This document shows positions 5,881 to 7,233 of a DNA stretch of 7,233 bases, piece by piece. The position numbers and the translations under genes are program-made. The DNA is taken from assembly GCA_023260815.1 (NCBI GenBank), contig JALQUE010000439.1, forward strand, positions 1 to 7,233, given 5' to 3'. The DNA comes from Roseovarius sp. Its GTDB lineage: Bacteria; Pseudomonadota; Alphaproteobacteria; Rhodobacterales; Rhodobacteraceae. The stretch's first letter is position 1. Each line of letters starts with the position of its first letter. The notes beneath the pieces are model-generated. The model did not search any database, had not been told where the DNA came from, and saw nothing but the letters and a program-made list of their open reading frames with translations.

Positions 5881-6135
5881 ATGCAGTGCCCGATCGACGG
5901 AGAACAGCTTGTGATGACCGACCGCGCCGGGGTCGAGATCGATTATTGCCCGAAATGCCGCGGTGTGTGGCTGGACCGGGGGGAGTTGGACAAGATCATC
6001 GAGCAATCCGCGCCGGCCGGCGGCAGATCGGGCGGTGGATCGGGAGGTGGTCGGGACCGCGGCTATGCGCCCGAGCCGCAGGAGTACAAACGCAAGAAGC
6101 GCGGTGGGTTTCTGGAAGAGCTGTTCGACTTCTGA
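5881..6135 (+). CDS. zf-TFIIB domain zinc-ribbon protein
   Basis: The protein has 84 residues. ATG 5881 is preferred over ATG 5848: it follows GAGGAG (5866-5871) at 9 nt and begins at MQCP, where the family starts. The zinc-ribbon core is C3-P-I-D-G, then VEIDYCPKCRGVWLDRGELDKII with C23 and C26. The first knuckle has D6 where the classical CPxC has its second cysteine, a variant I believe is common in this bacterial group. A Gly/Ser/Arg-rich linker (about 47-62) joins the ribbon to a basic stretch YKRKKR and a hydrophobic-acidic tail GGFLEELFDF. This tail is also typical of the family and may bind a partner. The protein is cytoplasmic; its function is unknown. It is 71 nt downstream of the rhodanese gene and may share its transcript. 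Confidence 0.88.
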   Translation: MQCPIDGEQLVMTDRAGVEIDYCPKCRGVWLDRGELDKIIEQSAPAGGRSGGGSGGGRDRGYAPEPQEYKRKKRGGFLEELFDF

Positions 6136-6139
6136 TCGG

Positions 6140-6352
6140 TCAGCGGCCCAACACCATCCGGACCAGCGCGATCAGCGCAGACAGCACGACTGAGACAAGG
6201 ATCGCGCTGGTCACCGGAATATAGAGGCGCAGGGTGCCGCGCTCGATCACGATGTCGCCGGGAAGCCGGCCCAGACCGAGACGCGACAGCGGCCCCCAGA
6301 GAAGGCCGATGACGATCAGCACCACGCCGGCAAGGATCAGATAACGCGCCAT
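6140..6352 (-). CDS. DUF2905-family two-helix membrane protein
   Basis: The protein has 70 residues, the family's usual length. Two hydrophobic segments (about 4-20 and 46-68) flank the conserved GRLPGDIVIERGTLRLYIPV stretch, which identifies DUF2905. The loop between helices carries the most conserved residues (G, P, G, D, R, Y, P). It is an inner-membrane protein of unknown function. ATG 6352 has no clear ribosome site, so translation may be weak or leaderless. It converges with the zf-TFIIB gene, with only 4 nt between the stops. An 11-bp tandem repeat array lies 27-70 nt upstream of its start. Confidence 0.88.
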   Translation of the reverse strand: MARYLILAGVVLIVIGLLWGPLSRLGLGRLPGDIVIERGTLRLYIPVTSAILVSVVLSALIALVRMVLGR

Positions 6353-6378
6353 GGCGCGAGTTTATGCGATTTGGGCCC

Positions 6379-6422
6379 AGGTTTACAGAGGATTTACTGC
6401 GGATTTACTGGGGATTTGCGGC
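6379..6422. repeat. Four-copy 11-bp tandem repeat upstream of the DUF2905 gene
   Basis: Four consecutive 11-bp units occupy this stretch: AGGTTTACAGA (6379-6389), GGATTTACTGC (6390-6400), GGATTTACTGG (6401-6411) and GGATTTGCGGC (6412-6422). The core GG(A/T)TTTAC repeats once per DNA helical turn. The array ends next to the stop codon of the 6424-6735 gene and lies directly upstream of the DUF2905 gene. It looks like an iteron or a row of binding sites. TTTA spaced by 7 nt also loosely resembles tandem CtrA half-sites, each with one mismatch. Its role is unproven. Confidence 0.6.
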
Positions 6423-6423
6423 G

Positions 6424-6735
6424 TCAGGGCGCGCGGATCGGCGCGTCCGGGTGGGCGAAATCTTGAAAAGATTTCCGCCCGATTTCTTTTGAAGAAATCG
6501 GGGGCGGGGTCAGCCAGCGCAGGGGGGCCCTGTTGCAGAAGATCACCAACTGGCCGGCATTTTCCACAACCTGATAGCCGCGCCGATCGATTTCCCGCAG
6601 GAACGGCCCCATCCCTGCAAACCGTTCCACATCCCGCGCCTTGCGCCGGATCACGGCGCCTTGCTGGACCGCCTTGGAGGCGAAGAGATCTTTCAGCCAT
6701 ATTTCGGGCGAGAGGGGGGAGTTTCGGGTCTGCAT
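6424..6735 (-). CDS. Small conserved Rhodobacteraceae-type protein with extended C-terminal tail
   Basis: The protein has 103 residues. The core (residues 9-75) has an SPEIWLKDLFASKAVQQG opening, then GAVIRRKARDVERFAG, FLREIDRRGYQVVENAG and QLVIFCNRAPLRWL. I recall similar ~80-residue proteins in Rhodobacteraceae that are sometimes mislabelled 'N-(5'-phosphoribosyl)anthranilate isomerase'. Nothing here resembles that TIM-barrel enzyme, so the name should not be used. The V-I-R-R-K pair of basic clusters and the ENAGQLVIFCN strand suggest a small DNA- or protein-binding alpha/beta domain, function unknown. Residues 76-103 are low in conservation-like features and are encoded by the hairpins at 6453-6505, as if the gene reads through a repeat element. 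ATG 6735 has only a weak GGCGGG site. A perfect CtrA-type box lies 26-40 nt upstream. Confidence 0.7.
   Translation of the reverse strand: MQTRNSPLSPEIWLKDLFASKAVQQGAVIRRKARDVERFAGMGPFLREIDRRGYQVVENAGQLVIFCNRAPLRWLTPPPISSKEIGRKSFQDFAHPDAPIRAP
6453..6505. repeat. Two overlapping inverted repeats (palindromic element)
   Basis: The first hairpin pairs GGGCGAAATCTT (6453-6464) with AAGATTTCCGCCC (6468-6480) with one bulged base and a GAA loop. The second pairs CCGCCCGATTTCTT (6475-6488) with bases 6492-6507 (AAGAAATCGGGGGCGG), with a two-base bulge and a TTG loop. The right arm of the first shares 6475-6480 with the left arm of the second, so the two are mutually exclusive. No U-run follows. It resembles the small repeats (AAATCTT-type palindromes) common in Rhodobacteraceae intergenic DNA. 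Confidence 0.55.
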
Positions 6736-6760
6736 GCCCGCCAGAATGGCTCGAACATGG

Positions 6761-6775
6761 TTAAGACCGGGTTAA
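6761..6775 (-). promoter_or_regulatory. Perfect CtrA-type binding box
   Basis: On the minus strand the sequence reads TTAA-CCCGGTC-TTAA followed by CCAT. It matches TTAA-N7-TTAA exactly, and the second half matches the extended TTAACCAT form. It lies 26 nt upstream of ATG 6735 and beyond the uvrB stop. It is a good candidate promoter element for the 6424-6735 gene, possibly at its -35 region. Confidence 0.5.
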
Positions 6776-6781
6776 AGCCAA

Positions 6782-6810
6782 ATCACCGCCCCCCCCAGAT
6801 CACCGCCCCC
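6782..6810. repeat. 12-bp direct repeat around the uvrB stop codon, with an 8-C run
   Basis: ATCACCGCCCCC occurs at 6782-6793 and again at 6799-6810, a 17-bp period. The right copy contains the uvrB stop codon (TGA as complement of 6800-6802). A homopolymer of eight C spans 6789-6796. This could reflect a local duplication followed by slippage at the gene's 3' end. Confidence 0.5.
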
Positions 6811-7233
6811 GCCGTTTGACATTGCCGCCGCGCTGGCCCGGCCGGCCTGCGGTGGAGCGGCCCTTGGCCTTTGTCGCCTCTTCTGACGCCTTTTCGACCG
6901 CCTGCTGGCGCGCCAGAGGATCGTCCTGAATGGCCAGATCGACGGCTTCGAGGCGCTTGACCTCGTCGCGCAGGCGGGCGGCCTCTTCGAATTCGAGGTT
7001 TTCGGCAGCCTTGCGCATCTCGGTGCGCAGACCGTCGAGATGGGCCTGAAGGTTGGAGCCGACCATCGGCGTGTCGACCGTGGCGGTCACCCGGTTCATG
7101 TCCACGTCGCCCTTGTAGAGACCGGCGAGGATGTCTTCGACATTCTTGCGGACGGTGGCGGGGGTGATGCCATGTTCCTCGTTATAGGCGATCTGCTTGG
7201 CGCGGCGGCGGTCGGTTTCATCCAGTGCGCGCT
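6800..7233 (-). CDS. uvrB: UvrB, excinuclease ABC subunit B (C-terminal part)
   Basis: Only the last 143 complete codons are visible; the gene continues beyond the right edge. UvrB is the damage-verifying helicase-like subunit of nucleotide excision repair, acting with UvrA and UvrC in the cytoplasm. The visible part begins RALDETDRRRAKQIAYNEEH, followed by GITPATVRKNVEDILAGLYKG, both strongly conserved near the end of domain 3 in UvrB. The C-terminal UVR domain follows: LRTEMRKAAENLEFEEAARL then RDEVKRLE, the coiled helical hairpin that contacts UvrC. Between these lies a linker with PMVGSNLQAHLDG. The last 30 or so residues are a basic, low-complexity Arg/Gly tail (GRSTAGRPGQRGGNVKRRGR) after the UVR domain, as in many alphaproteobacterial UvrBs. 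A GTG at 7105 is internal, not a start. Confidence 0.96.
   Translation of the reverse strand, partial: RALDETDRRRAKQIAYNEEHGITPATVRKNVEDILAGLYKGDVDMNRVTATVDTPMVGSNLQAHLDGLRTEMRKAAENLEFEEAARLRDEVKRLEAVDLAIQDDPLARQQAVEKASEEATKAKGRSTAGRPGQRGGNVKRRGR

Noticed and set aside
6453..6505. Rho-independent terminator
   Set aside because: Stems are strong but no U-run follows on either strand, and the element lies inside a coding frame on the minus strand.
6424..6735. Phosphoribosylanthranilate isomerase (TrpF)
   Set aside because: The protein is half the size of that enzyme and has none of its barrel motifs; the name appears to be an inherited database error.

Overview
The window looks like chromosomal DNA from a GC-rich alphaproteobacterium, most likely a member of the Rhodobacteraceae (roseobacter group). 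This is inferred from the protein families and their wording (UvrB C-terminus, UspF-type universal stress protein, zf-TFIIB protein, DUF2905, DUF5665) and from TTAA-N7-TTAA motifs resembling sites of the cell-cycle regulator CtrA. There is no rRNA, tRNA, CRISPR array or recognisable insertion sequence.

Layout. Positions 1-198 are non-coding, with a hairpin at the left edge, a C-rich tract and a short palindrome. Positions 199-2493 (+) encode a 764-residue right-handed beta-helix protein with a Pectate_lyase_3 domain and no signal peptide. It resembles a phage or gene-transfer-agent spike more than a secreted enzyme. Facing it, 6 bp away, is a small outer-membrane beta-barrel-like protein (2500-3156, -). 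A divergent intergenic region (3157-3327) holds a near-CtrA box and a striking G-run cluster built from a 10/15-bp repeat.

Positions 3328-5042 (+) carry four closely packed genes: an ABM-like protein, a DUF5665 membrane protein with overlapping stop and start, a UspF-like universal stress protein, and an MntP-type membrane protein lacking the first conserved Asp. A long hairpin follows. A promoter-like site then precedes an exported rhodanese-like protein (5213-5809, +) and a zinc-ribbon zf-TFIIB protein (5881-6135, +).

The right end reads leftward: DUF2905 (6140-6352), a small conserved-looking Rhodobacteraceae protein (6424-6735) whose C-terminal tail is encoded by two overlapping hairpins, and the 3' end of uvrB (6800-7233, partial). 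A four-copy 11-bp tandem repeat lies upstream of the DUF2905 gene, and a perfect CtrA-type box lies upstream of the small protein.

Most genes look like housekeeping or stress functions. No complete new multi-gene defence or mobile system is visible. The best candidates for new biology are the spike-like protein, the G-run cluster between divergent promoters, the 11-bp repeat array, and the set of CtrA-like boxes that may tie several of these genes to one regulator.
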